DNA of 64,000 nt from Dyadobacter sp. CY356. Lineage in GTDB: Bacteria > Bacteroidota > Bacteroidia > Cytophagales > Spirosomataceae. The notes below the pieces were generated by a model. It saw only the letters and a program-made list of their open reading frames with translations, was not told the DNA's origin and ran no database searches. This document shows, one piece after another, positions 1-7,543 of this stretch. Within the stretch, counting starts at the first letter, position 1. The number at the start of each line of letters is the position of its first letter. A program made the translations under genes and the position numbers. The DNA lies in assembly GCF_021440195.1 (NCBI RefSeq), contig NZ_JAJTSZ010000001.1, forward strand, positions 682,001 through 746,000, given 5' to 3'.

Positions 1-636
1 CAGGCACATCTGGGTGTTTTTCTCCGGCTTCTGGCAAGAAGCGCCACCGGACAACCGGTAACAACGTACAGCAGTCATTTCAAAAAACCTCGGGAAGGTC
101 AGGAAATGCACCTGGTCATTGTTGATAACGGAAGAAGCGCCCAGCTAGGCCGCGCCGATTTCCGGAACTCGCTGAAATGTATCCGTTGCGGGGCCTGTAT
201 GAATACATGTCCGGTTTACAGAAGAAGTGGCGGGCATAGTTACCACAATGCAGTGGCCGGCCCGATCGGTTCTATTCTGGCTCCGAATCTGGATATGACC
301 AAAAATGCGGATCTTCCGTTTGCAAGTACCTTGTGCGGAAGCTGTTCCAATGTTTGTCCTGTCAAAATTGATATTCACGATCAGCTTTATAAATGGAGAC
401 AGGTTCTGGTTCAGGGCGGACATGTGCCGCAGGCAAAAGAAATTGGCGTAAAGGCCATGTCAATGGTTTTATCACAACCAAGATTTTATCAATGGTCGGG
501 CAGGCTGGGGCGCTCAGTCATGCGGACTTTGCCTTTTATGGTTAATAATTCTCTGAATCCCTGGTTTAAACAACGGGAAATGCCGGAGCCACCAAAAGAA
601 AGTTTCAGAGATTGGTATGTGCGCAACCGCGAATAA
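1..636 (+). CDS. lutB: Lactate utilisation iron-sulfur protein LutB, C-terminal part
   Basis: Partial gene: the reading frame is open from the first base, so the start lies upstream of the window and about 211 residues are visible. LutB belongs to the LutABC complex that oxidises L-lactate to pyruvate in the cytoplasm. Two ferredoxin-like cysteine clusters are visible, CIRCGACMNTCP (visible residues about 60-71) and LCGSCSNVCP (about 110-119), the usual ligands for two [4Fe-4S] clusters. The ATG at 106 is internal: the codons before it (HFKKPREGQE) continue the LUD-domain end seen in LutB proteins. lutC follows after 18 bp, so the two are very probably one operon, with lutA expected upstream. 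Confidence 0.9.
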   Translation, partial: QAHLGVFLRLLARSATGQPVTTYSSHFKKPREGQEMHLVIVDNGRSAQLGRADFRNSLKCIRCGACMNTCPVYRRSGGHSYHNAVAGPIGSILAPNLDMTKNADLPFASTLCGSCSNVCPVKIDIHDQLYKWRQVLVQGGHVPQAKEIGVKAMSMVLSQPRFYQWSGRLGRSVMRTLPFMVNNSLNPWFKQREMPEPPKESFRDWYVRNRE

Positions 637-654
637 TAAAAGCATTGAAAGATT

Positions 655-1239
655 ATGAGCTCACGTGAAAAAATTCTTCAGCAAATTAAGCTGAATAAAC
701 CGACCGGTACAGATCTGCCGCTTCAATATACATTTGACAGCGGTTATGAAAATACAGAAGCAAAGTTCAAGGAAATTCTTGAAGCGATCTACACCGAAGT
801 TATCGTTGTGGACTCCCTGGTGGAGCTCAAAGCAAAAGTTGAAGAAATGTATGCCGGCGTTGTCAATAAGGCTACAACAATTCCGGAACTGGCAGACTGG
901 GCAGATTTCAGTTTACAATTATCCGATCCGCATGAACTTGAAATGATCGAAGTTGCCATTTTACAAGCCGAATTTGGTGTAGCAGAAAATGGTGCCGTCT
1001 GGATTTCTGACAATCATTTAAAACATAGAGCATTGCCCTTTATCACACAAAATCTTGCATTTGTGATCCCAAGAAATGCGTTGGTAAATAATATGCACGA
1101 AGCGTATCAAAGACTGACCGATACTACAGGTTGGGGATGTTTTATAGCCGGCCCGTCAAAAACAGCCGATATTGAGCAATCCCTGGTCATCGGTGCGCAT
1201 GGTGCGAGAAGTATGGTTATCTTTTTAGTGGAGAATTAG
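655..1239 (+). CDS. lutC: Lactate utilisation protein LutC (LUD domain)
   Basis: A 194-residue LUD-domain protein of the LutC/YkgG family, the third component of the lactate oxidation complex. The C-terminal half carries the family hallmarks: AENGAVWISD (about residues 110-119), a conserved region around FVIPRNALVNNMHEAY, and the closing FIAGPSKTADIEQSLVIGAHG segment, given here only as the pattern GPSKTADIE...GAHG. The length is normal for LutC. It begins 18 bp after lutB. Family assignment is firm; the substrate being L-lactate is inferred from the lutB neighbour. Confidence 0.9.
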   Translation: MSSREKILQQIKLNKPTGTDLPLQYTFDSGYENTEAKFKEILEAIYTEVIVVDSLVELKAKVEEMYAGVVNKATTIPELADWADFSLQLSDPHELEMIEVAILQAEFGVAENGAVWISDNHLKHRALPFITQNLAFVIPRNALVNNMHEAYQRLTDTTGWGCFIAGPSKTADIEQSLVIGAHGARSMVIFLVEN

Positions 1240-1308
1240 TTAACAATTAGCAAAGGAATAGTTTTCAAGTTAGTCTATAAAAAAGTTCGTCTCCCGCTTA
1301 CTTTCTTA

Positions 1309-1316
1309 TATTTTTG
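1309..1316 (+). promoter_or_regulatory. Possible Bacteroidota -7 promoter element for cmk
   Basis: TATTTTTG matches the Bacteroidota -7 consensus TAnnTTTG and sits 68 bp before the cmk ATG. No clear TTTG -33 box lies at the right spacing, so this is weak. Confidence 0.3.
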
Positions 1317-1383
1317 CAGATATTACCAAATGCATTTTTGACTTTGGCCTCGTAATCGGGCCGGATAATTAACTTTGAAAAGT

Positions 1384-2088
1384 ATGCCAAAAATAATTGT
1401 TGCGATTGACGGCTATTCAAGCTGCGGCAAAAGCACGACCGCCAAGCAGGTTGCAAAGCAACTGAATTATGCCTACATAGACACGGGAGCCATGTACCGT
1501 GCCGTAACGTTGTTTTTTATCCAGAATCATATTTCGGCATCAAACCCCAAAGAAGTTCAAAAAGCACTTCACGATATACATATCAGTTTCAGAAGAGATA
1601 AAATAAAGGGCACCAACGATACTTATCTCAATGGTTTAAATGTTGAGAATGAAATACGGAAAATGTACGTTTCGGAGCAGGTAAGTACCGTAAGTGCAGT
1701 TGCAGAAGTGCGTCACGCACTGGTTGCCCAGCAGCAAAGAATGGGGAAAACCAGAGGGATTGTCATGGATGGCCGTGATATCGGAACGGTTGTTTTTCCA
1801 CAAGCTGAATTGAAAATTTTCATGACAGCGGATCCTATAATCCGTGCTCAGCGTCGCCAGGCCGAATTATTGGAAAAGGGGGAACTGATCGGTTTGCAGG
1901 AAATTGCCGAAAATCTGAAAATGCGGGATCATATTGATACAACGCGAACAGAAAGTCCATTGAGGCAGGCGGATGACGCGATTTATATTGATAATTCTTT
2001 GATGACACTGGACGAGCAGGTTGAAATGGTTGTCCGGCTTGCGGACGAGCAAATAGGATTGGTACTTCGTGGTCGTGAAACAGAATAA
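1384..2088 (+). CDS. cmk: Cytidylate kinase
   Basis: Phosphorylates CMP/dCMP with ATP in pyrimidine nucleotide supply; cytoplasmic. The P-loop GYSSCGKST is near the N-terminus (about residues 8-16), followed by the YIDTGAMYRAVT motif and the DGRDIGTVVFP segment typical of bacterial Cmk, with the lid region near TADPIIRAQRRQAE. At 234 residues it has the usual length. The frame also offers a TTG at 1375, but the ATG at 1384 gives the standard MPKIIVAIDG start. The next gene starts 3 bp after the stop, so the two are probably cotranscribed. Confidence 0.93.
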   Translation: MPKIIVAIDGYSSCGKSTTAKQVAKQLNYAYIDTGAMYRAVTLFFIQNHISASNPKEVQKALHDIHISFRRDKIKGTNDTYLNGLNVENEIRKMYVSEQVSTVSAVAEVRHALVAQQQRMGKTRGIVMDGRDIGTVVFPQAELKIFMTADPIIRAQRRQAELLEKGELIGLQEIAENLKMRDHIDTTRTESPLRQADDAIYIDNSLMTLDEQVEMVVRLADEQIGLVLRGRETE

Positions 2089-2091
2089 TTC

Positions 2092-3168
2092 ATGACAGAA
2101 AAATCAGATTCGTCTTACGATTATTTAATTGTTGGACAAGGAATTGCCGGTACTTCACTTGCCTGGCATTTACATAATGCAGGAAAAAAAGTGTTACTGG
2201 TCAATGATTCCTCATTGCCGTCTTCTTCAAAAGTTGCTGCCGGTATTTTTAATCCCTTAACAGGTAAAAAACTAGTTAAGACCTGGCTGGCAGATGATAT
2301 TTTCCCATACGCACAGAAATTTTATTCAGGGCTGCAAGAAAAGCTTGGAGCTAAAATTCTTCATCAGGCATCCATTTTCCGGCCTTTCAGATCTATTGAA
2401 GAGCAGAATTCGTATTTATCCAGGACGTCAGATCCGGGAATTGCTTCCTATATAAAGGATACAAAACATGAAATTATCCCGGAACATGTCCATACGCCTT
2501 ATGGTGGCATGGAAGTTATTCAGTCCGGATGGATTGATTTGCCGGTGTTACTTGAAGGGAGCAAAGTATACTTTTTAAACAATAATCAGTACCTGGAATC
2601 TGCTTTTAGTGCCAACGATTTAATATTCACAGAAGAACATGTAATTTGGAAAAATATAACGTTTGATAAAGTAATACTTTGTCAGGGTTATTTTGCCAAA
2701 GACAATACCAATTTTAGCTGGTTGCCATTCACTCCGGTGAAAGGTCAGATTCTGGAAGTTGAAATGGAAAAATTATCAGTTGACCAGATCGTAAACCAGG
2801 GTATTTTTATTCTTCCGGTTTCCGGAACAACATGCAGGGTGGGAGCAACCTATTCCTGGGAAAATTTAAACTGGGAAGTTACCGAAAATGCCAGAATTGA
2901 GCTGGAAGAGAAGTTGCAGCCATTATTAAAAGTGCCTTATGAAATTACGGGTCAGCTGGCTGGAATTCGTCCTTCTTCGCATGACAGAAGGCCTATGCTG
3001 GGTATACATCCGGACCAGCCGAGGCTTGGAATATTTAACGGATTGGGTACAAAGGGCGTCACTTTGGCTCCGTTTTTTGCAAAAGAGTTTACAGAATATC
3101 TGGTTCATGATAAAGAATTGAGTGAAGCAGTGAATATTAAGAGGTATTTTTCGTTATATTTCCGATGA
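2092..3168 (+). CDS. FAD-dependent oxidoreductase, DAO family
   Basis: A 358-residue protein with an N-terminal dinucleotide-binding fold, VGQGIAGTSLAWHL (about residues 14-27), then SSKVAAGIFNPLTGKKLVKT, and a C-terminal GIRPSSHDRRPMLG...NGLGTKGVTLAP block. This is the layout of glycine/D-amino-acid oxidase family enzymes, and the AAGIFNPLTG motif recalls the oxidase half of MnmC. There is no signal peptide, so it should be cytoplasmic. The substrate cannot be told from sequence. It starts 3 bp after cmk and ends 16 bp before the TolB-like gene, so it sits inside a tight three-gene run. Confidence 0.8.
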   Translation: MTEKSDSSYDYLIVGQGIAGTSLAWHLHNAGKKVLLVNDSSLPSSSKVAAGIFNPLTGKKLVKTWLADDIFPYAQKFYSGLQEKLGAKILHQASIFRPFRSIEEQNSYLSRTSDPGIASYIKDTKHEIIPEHVHTPYGGMEVIQSGWIDLPVLLEGSKVYFLNNNQYLESAFSANDLIFTEEHVIWKNITFDKVILCQGYFAKDNTNFSWLPFTPVKGQILEVEMEKLSVDQIVNQGIFILPVSGTTCRVGATYSWENLNWEVTENARIELEEKLQPLLKVPYEITGQLAGIRPSSHDRRPMLGIHPDQPRLGIFNGLGTKGVTLAPFFAKEFTEYLVHDKELSEAVNIKRYFSLYFR

Positions 3169-3184
3169 AGTAAGCAGTAGAAAA

Positions 3185-6100
3185 ATGAGCAAAAAATTTA
3201 TACACAAACTAGCAATATCAGGTTCTATTTTCGCCTTACTTCTGGTAAGCGTTGAAAGTATAGCACAACGTTACCCCTCTCAGGAAGTATTCGGGAAGAA
3301 CCGTGTTCAAAATAAAACCTTTACCTGGAAGATTTTCAGGACTACAAATTTTGAAATTTACCATTACCAGGGCGGTACTGCATTGGCCAAACTTACGGCA
3401 CAATATGCTGAAAATGAATTCGATAAAATCACCGATGTCCTGGGCTGGACGCCCTATACCCGCGTTAAAATTTTCCTTTACAATTCTCCACAGGAACTTG
3501 AACAAAGTAACATGGGACTGTCGAAAATCGACAATCTGGATGAACGGAAACTTGATCTTGGACAGTCACGCGTTGAGGTAGCGTATACCGGAGACCAGAT
3601 TGGATTTAAGAAAAAACTGGTAAAAGACATCAGTCTTCTTTTTGTTTACGACATGCTTTATGGTGGTAATATGAAAGAAGCACTTCAAAGTTCTCTGCTT
3701 CTTACACTTCCTGAATGGTTTATGACCGGTGCAGCCGCCTATATTTCAGAAGGATGGTCGCCGGAACTTAACGATTACATGCGTGATTTTTTAAAAAATC
3801 GTAACGTCAAAAAACCAACCTTACTAACCGGAAATGACGCAACGCTGATCGGACATTCGATCTGGAATTATATCGCTGAAAAATATGGACGCGACAAGAT
3901 TTCAGATATCCTGAATCTTACCCGTATTATTCGTACCGAACAAACGAGTATCACCAGCACCTTAGGCGTTCCTTCTTACAATCGTTTTTTAAGAGACTGG
4001 CGTGCTTATTACATCAATATCAACAAAAAAGCAGAGCAGTTTTACACAGATCCGGCTCCGGTCTGGAAATACAAACTGAATGAGTTGACAGCCAATGATG
4101 CAAATGCTGTTATCAAACTTTCTCCTGATAAAAAATGGACAGCCGTTAGTGAAATGAAGAACGGCCGTTACAGGGTTTATTTATTCGATAGTGAATCCGG
4201 ATCGAAAAAAATGATCCGTCAGGGAAAACTTGATATTATCGGAGGCAGGTTGAAAACGCAGCCACCACTTTTAGGCTGGTCAAGAAATAATACACTTTCT
4301 ATTCTTGCATCTGAAAATGGCCACCAGAATTTTTATCAATACGAAAATCTGGATACGAAAAAGATAAGAATAAAATTGAGAAGAGTGCTTCGCAGTCTGG
4401 ACCAGGTGAGTGATATGGATGTTTCGAATGACGGAACAATGCTTGCCGTCAGCGCGGATAAAAATGGTCAGAATGATCTATTCCTGGTAAGCGTTTCCCG
4501 TACATCTATTACAGGTCTAACCAACGATTTGTATGATGATGTCTCGCCAAGATTTGTTCAGGGATCATCAAGACGCGTAGTTTTTGCTTCAAACCGTCCG
4601 ACAGATTCATTAGGAACTGATAAAGGAAATTTCAAAACGATGTCTTCCGGTTTATCGCTGTTTGAACATGACGGAACGCCAAGATCAGAAGTTATTACAA
4701 GATTGACTCCATTGGATCCAAAAGTGAAAGTTGCGCCGATTTATGCCGATGAAAATGACGTTTATTATTTATCAAACATAAAAGGTGTAAACAACATATT
4801 CAAGTACAGTAAAGCTTCAAATGCGAGCACGCAGTTAACCAATTACATCTACAACATCAGAAGTGCAGATATTTCCTTGAAGTCTGGCGGAGCCATTGCT
4901 TATACCTATCTGAATGACGGTTATTACACCGCCGCATTCAAAAACGGATTTGATTCAAATGCCTCGCTTAAGACACCTTCGCTTATCAAAGGAGATGTTA
5001 TAGGTGGAACTGAAACCAAACCAACTGTTGCAACTGCTGCCAGACCGGATTCTGCCATAACGCCTGTAAAAGCGGAGCCTTCGCGGCTTGCTTTGAAAGA
5101 GGGGGAAGTAGATACGGATAATTATGAATTTGATGAAGAAATTCTTAAAACGTTTGAATCACGTCAAAAAAGAGGAACTTTCGCAAACACGCCGGCGCTG
5201 ACAAGAACAAAAGCGACGCGCGAGAATATTGCTATCAAAGGTCCTTACAATTATAAAGGACTGTTCATAACTAACGATGCGAGTTCTGACTGGCGCATCG
5301 ATCCTGTTCGTGGATTTGGGTATGCGCAGACTATTTCGATGAATGATTTGCTCGAAAACCACGTGATCAAGGCTGGCGTATTCATATCTTCAAACTTTCG
5401 GAACAGTAATCTTTTTGCGGAGTATAATTACAACGCACGCCGGGTTGATTTTGGTTTAAGAATTGACAGACAAGCTTTGTATATTGATTCGGAAGTTGCA
5501 CCGCAAAAATATCGTTTTAATAAAGTGACGCTGTCAGCATCTTATCCTTTCTCCACAACAAGCCGTTTTACACTGGCTCCCATGTTCGCATCGACAAGAA
5601 ATATCGATCTGATCCTTACCAATCCTGATTTGAAATCAAATTACGGAGCTTTGAGAATGGAATATGTGTTCGATAATACCCGGACAAATGGATTGAACAT
5701 GATGCAGGGAACCCGTTTTAAGGTGCGTTACGATACTTACATGGGTTTATCAAACAGCAATGAAAGCTTTAACCGGGTAAGTCTTGATTTCAGACATTAT
5801 CAAAAAATTCATCGTGACCTGATACTGGCAGTGAGAGTGGCAGCGAGTCATTCTGGCGGAAAAGCAGCTAAACAAAGTGTTTTGGGTGGTATGGAAAACT
5901 GGATTGGAAATAAAAAAGATTCCCGTACAACCGGTGTCAACGCGCTTGATTTCACAAAAGATAACCGTGATATTTTCTTTACAGATTTTGCAACAAATCT
6001 TCGTGGATTCAATCTGAACCGTTTGTCCGGTACCAGTTATATGCTCGCAAATGCAGAACTGAGAATTCCTCTTATTAAATATTTATACCGCGGAGCTATT

Positions 6101-6397
6101 ACTTCAAGTACACTTAGAAACTTCCAGATAGTAGGTTTTGGTGATATTGGTACGGCATGGACAGGAAAAGGGCCGTTCAGCGAAAAAAACAGTTTGAACA
6201 CAGAAATAATCGGAAGTGTTGAAGATCCTTTCAAGGCGACGGTTACCAATTACAGAAATCCGTATTTGATGGGTTACGGTATTGGAGCCCGGACAACGGT
6301 TTTCGGTATTTATGTTAAGTTTGATTATGCATGGGGTCTTGACAACGGCTCTACAAACAAGGCGATTCCTTATGTTACTTTGGGATATGATTTTTAA
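3185..6397 (+). CDS. TolB-like beta-propeller and outer-membrane barrel protein
   Basis: A 1070-residue exported protein. Residues 1-27 form a signal peptide ending SIAQ. Residues about 35-280 look like a gluzincin-type peptidase domain, but the expected HExxH is absent, and the LPEWFMTGAAAYIS segment at 175-188 corresponds to the second-glutamate helix of that fold. Residues about 295-620 contain PD40/TolB-type propeller repeats (for example KLSPDKKWTAVSE and SNDGTMLAVSADKNG). A charged linker then leads to about 380 C-terminal residues of aromatic-alternating strands ending VTLGYDF, consistent with a Bam/surface-antigen style barrel. Function is unknown; Bacteroidota relatives are often loosely called translocation protein TolB. 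A terminator follows the gene. Confidence 0.75.
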   Translation: MSKKFIHKLAISGSIFALLLVSVESIAQRYPSQEVFGKNRVQNKTFTWKIFRTTNFEIYHYQGGTALAKLTAQYAENEFDKITDVLGWTPYTRVKIFLYNSPQELEQSNMGLSKIDNLDERKLDLGQSRVEVAYTGDQIGFKKKLVKDISLLFVYDMLYGGNMKEALQSSLLLTLPEWFMTGAAAYISEGWSPELNDYMRDFLKNRNVKKPTLLTGNDATLIGHSIWNYIAEKYGRDKISDILNLTRIIRTEQTSITSTLGVPSYNRFLRDWRAYYININKKAEQFYTDPAPVWKYKLNELTANDANAVIKLSPDKKWTAVSEMKNGRYRVYLFDSESGSKKMIRQGKLDIIGGRLKTQPPLLGWSRNNTLSILASENGHQNFYQYENLDTKKIRIKLRRVLRSLDQVSDMDVSNDGTMLAVSADKNGQNDLFLVSVSRTSITGLTNDLYDDVSPRFVQGSSRRVVFASNRPTDSLGTDKGNFKTMSSGLSLFEHDGTPRSEVITRLTPLDPKVKVAPIYADENDVYYLSNIKGVNNIFKYSKASNASTQLTNYIYNIRSADISLKSGGAIAYTYLNDGYYTAAFKNGFDSNASLKTPSLIKGDVIGGTETKPTVATAARPDSAITPVKAEPSRLALKEGEVDTDNYEFDEEILKTFESRQKRGTFANTPALTRTKATRENIAIKGPYNYKGLFITNDASSDWRIDPVRGFGYAQTISMNDLLENHVIKAGVFISSNFRNSNLFAEYNYNARRVDFGLRIDRQALYIDSEVAPQKYRFNKVTLSASYPFSTTSRFTLAPMFASTRNIDLILTNPDLKSNYGALRMEYVFDNTRTNGLNMMQGTRFKVRYDTYMGLSNSNESFNRVSLDFRHYQKIHRDLILAVRVAASHSGGKAAKQSVLGGMENWIGNKKDSRTTGVNALDFTKDNRDIFFTDFATNLRGFNLNRLSGTSYMLANAELRIPLIKYLYRGAITSSTLRNFQIVGFGDIGTAWTGKGPFSEKNSLNTEIIGSVEDPFKATVTNYRNPYLMGYGIGARTTVFGIYVKFDYAWGLDNGSTNKAIPYVTLGYDF

Positions 6398-6431
6398 ATT
6401 GATAAGTGAATAGATAATTTAAAAGAAACTG

Positions 6432-6467
6432 AAATGGCAGGAGATTGATTCTCGTGCCATTTTTTTT
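6432..6467 (+). terminator. Rho-independent terminator after the TolB-like gene
   Basis: A 13-bp stem with one mismatch (AAATGGCAGGAGA pairing with TCTCGTGCCATTT), a five-base loop and eight T residues immediately after the stem. Confidence 0.85.
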
Positions 6468-6498
6468 ACAAACCCCACCTTTTATTTGAGATTTAACA

Positions 6499-7431
6499 AT
6501 GATAACAAATTTTAGAAAGAGCATTTTTTCCTGTCTTCTGATTTTTTCCTTTTTCTTTTTTTATAAACAAAATGTTTTTGCTCAACGGGAGGTTTTGTAT
6601 GAGCAATATCTGCAAAATCCGATGGCGATAAATCCGGCATTTACCGGTGCTAGGGAGACCTTTAACATGACAGCCATGTTTAGAAGGAAATGGTTTACAA
6701 TACCCAATTCGCCTTCCAGCCAGACTTTTGCGGGTGATGGAACAATTTCTAATGGCAAATTTGGTATCGGTTTTCAAGCCCTGAACGACCAGACCAGCTA
6801 TTTCACAACCACTGCATTTTCTGCTTCTTTTGCTTATCATCTCGGTATAAACGATCATTGGAAATTGGCCTTGGGCGGGCAGGGTGGCATAAATGTTTTA
6901 CCTGTTTTTGATGTACAATCATCACTTAACAGTACCAACCGGGCATTGGGCAGTTTTGGGTTAGGTGCATGGCTCCATTCGGACAATTTTTTTGTCGGTG
7001 TGTCAAAACCGGAAATACTGTCTCAGAAATTTGGTCAGCAAAGTATTGCGAATTATTATCGTCGTCCGCTTTACATTATGGTGGGTGGTAGTTATCCACT
7101 TGCGGAAGACGTAAAATTGTTGCCGAATTTGCTGGTTGTGCAGGAAAAGGATTACAAACTTAGGGTAGATTTTGGCGGACGCGTCTGGTTTAGCGAGAAA
7201 GTGGGAATCGGGGCAACTTATCATGCAGGCGGCGCATATTCCTATGGCGGGGATAATATTAATTATTTACAATTATCCGCCGAAGCGCAGATAGGCAGGA
7301 ATATCCGACTGGGATATTTTTACAGTACAAGACAAATTGAACAAGTTAACATAGTTTCCAATGCGCCCAAAGGAATTCACGAGCTAATGCTGAAGTTTGT
7401 TCCTAACCCGAATGGCTTCCAGAAGTATTGA
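6499..7431 (+). CDS. PorP/SprF family type IX secretion membrane protein
   Basis: A 310-residue outer-membrane protein. A signal peptide (about residues 1-29, ending VFAQ) is followed by the family signature YEQYLQNPMAINPAFTGARE, then alternating beta strands with many glycine and aromatic residues and a short C-terminal tail. PorP/SprF proteins anchor or help secrete T9SS cargo, usually next to a large gliding adhesin such as SprB. No such partner adjoins this copy; the neighbours are a TolB-like gene and sucA. The preceding terminator suggests it has its own promoter. Confidence 0.85.
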   Translation: MITNFRKSIFSCLLIFSFFFFYKQNVFAQREVLYEQYLQNPMAINPAFTGARETFNMTAMFRRKWFTIPNSPSSQTFAGDGTISNGKFGIGFQALNDQTSYFTTTAFSASFAYHLGINDHWKLALGGQGGINVLPVFDVQSSLNSTNRALGSFGLGAWLHSDNFFVGVSKPEILSQKFGQQSIANYYRRPLYIMVGGSYPLAEDVKLLPNLLVVQEKDYKLRVDFGGRVWFSEKVGIGATYHAGGAYSYGGDNINYLQLSAEAQIGRNIRLGYFYSTRQIEQVNIVSNAPKGIHELMLKFVPNPNGFQKY

Positions 7432-7481
7432 AGTAAACATAAGGTGAATATCTCTGAACATGTTTAGTAAAAAGGAGATTT

Positions 7482-7515
7482 TTTGCGTTTTGTTTACATA
7501 AGTCTCGTAACTTTG
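7482..7515 (+). promoter_or_regulatory. Putative Bacteroidota promoter for sucA
   Basis: TTTG (7482-7485) and TAACTTTG (7508-7515) are 22 bases apart, matching the -33 TTTG and -7 TAnnTTTG elements used by the Bacteroidota primary sigma factor. The -7 box ends 28 bp before the sucA ATG. Confidence 0.6.
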
Positions 7516-7543
7516 TGCGGTAAATGAAATAATCACATTTGTG

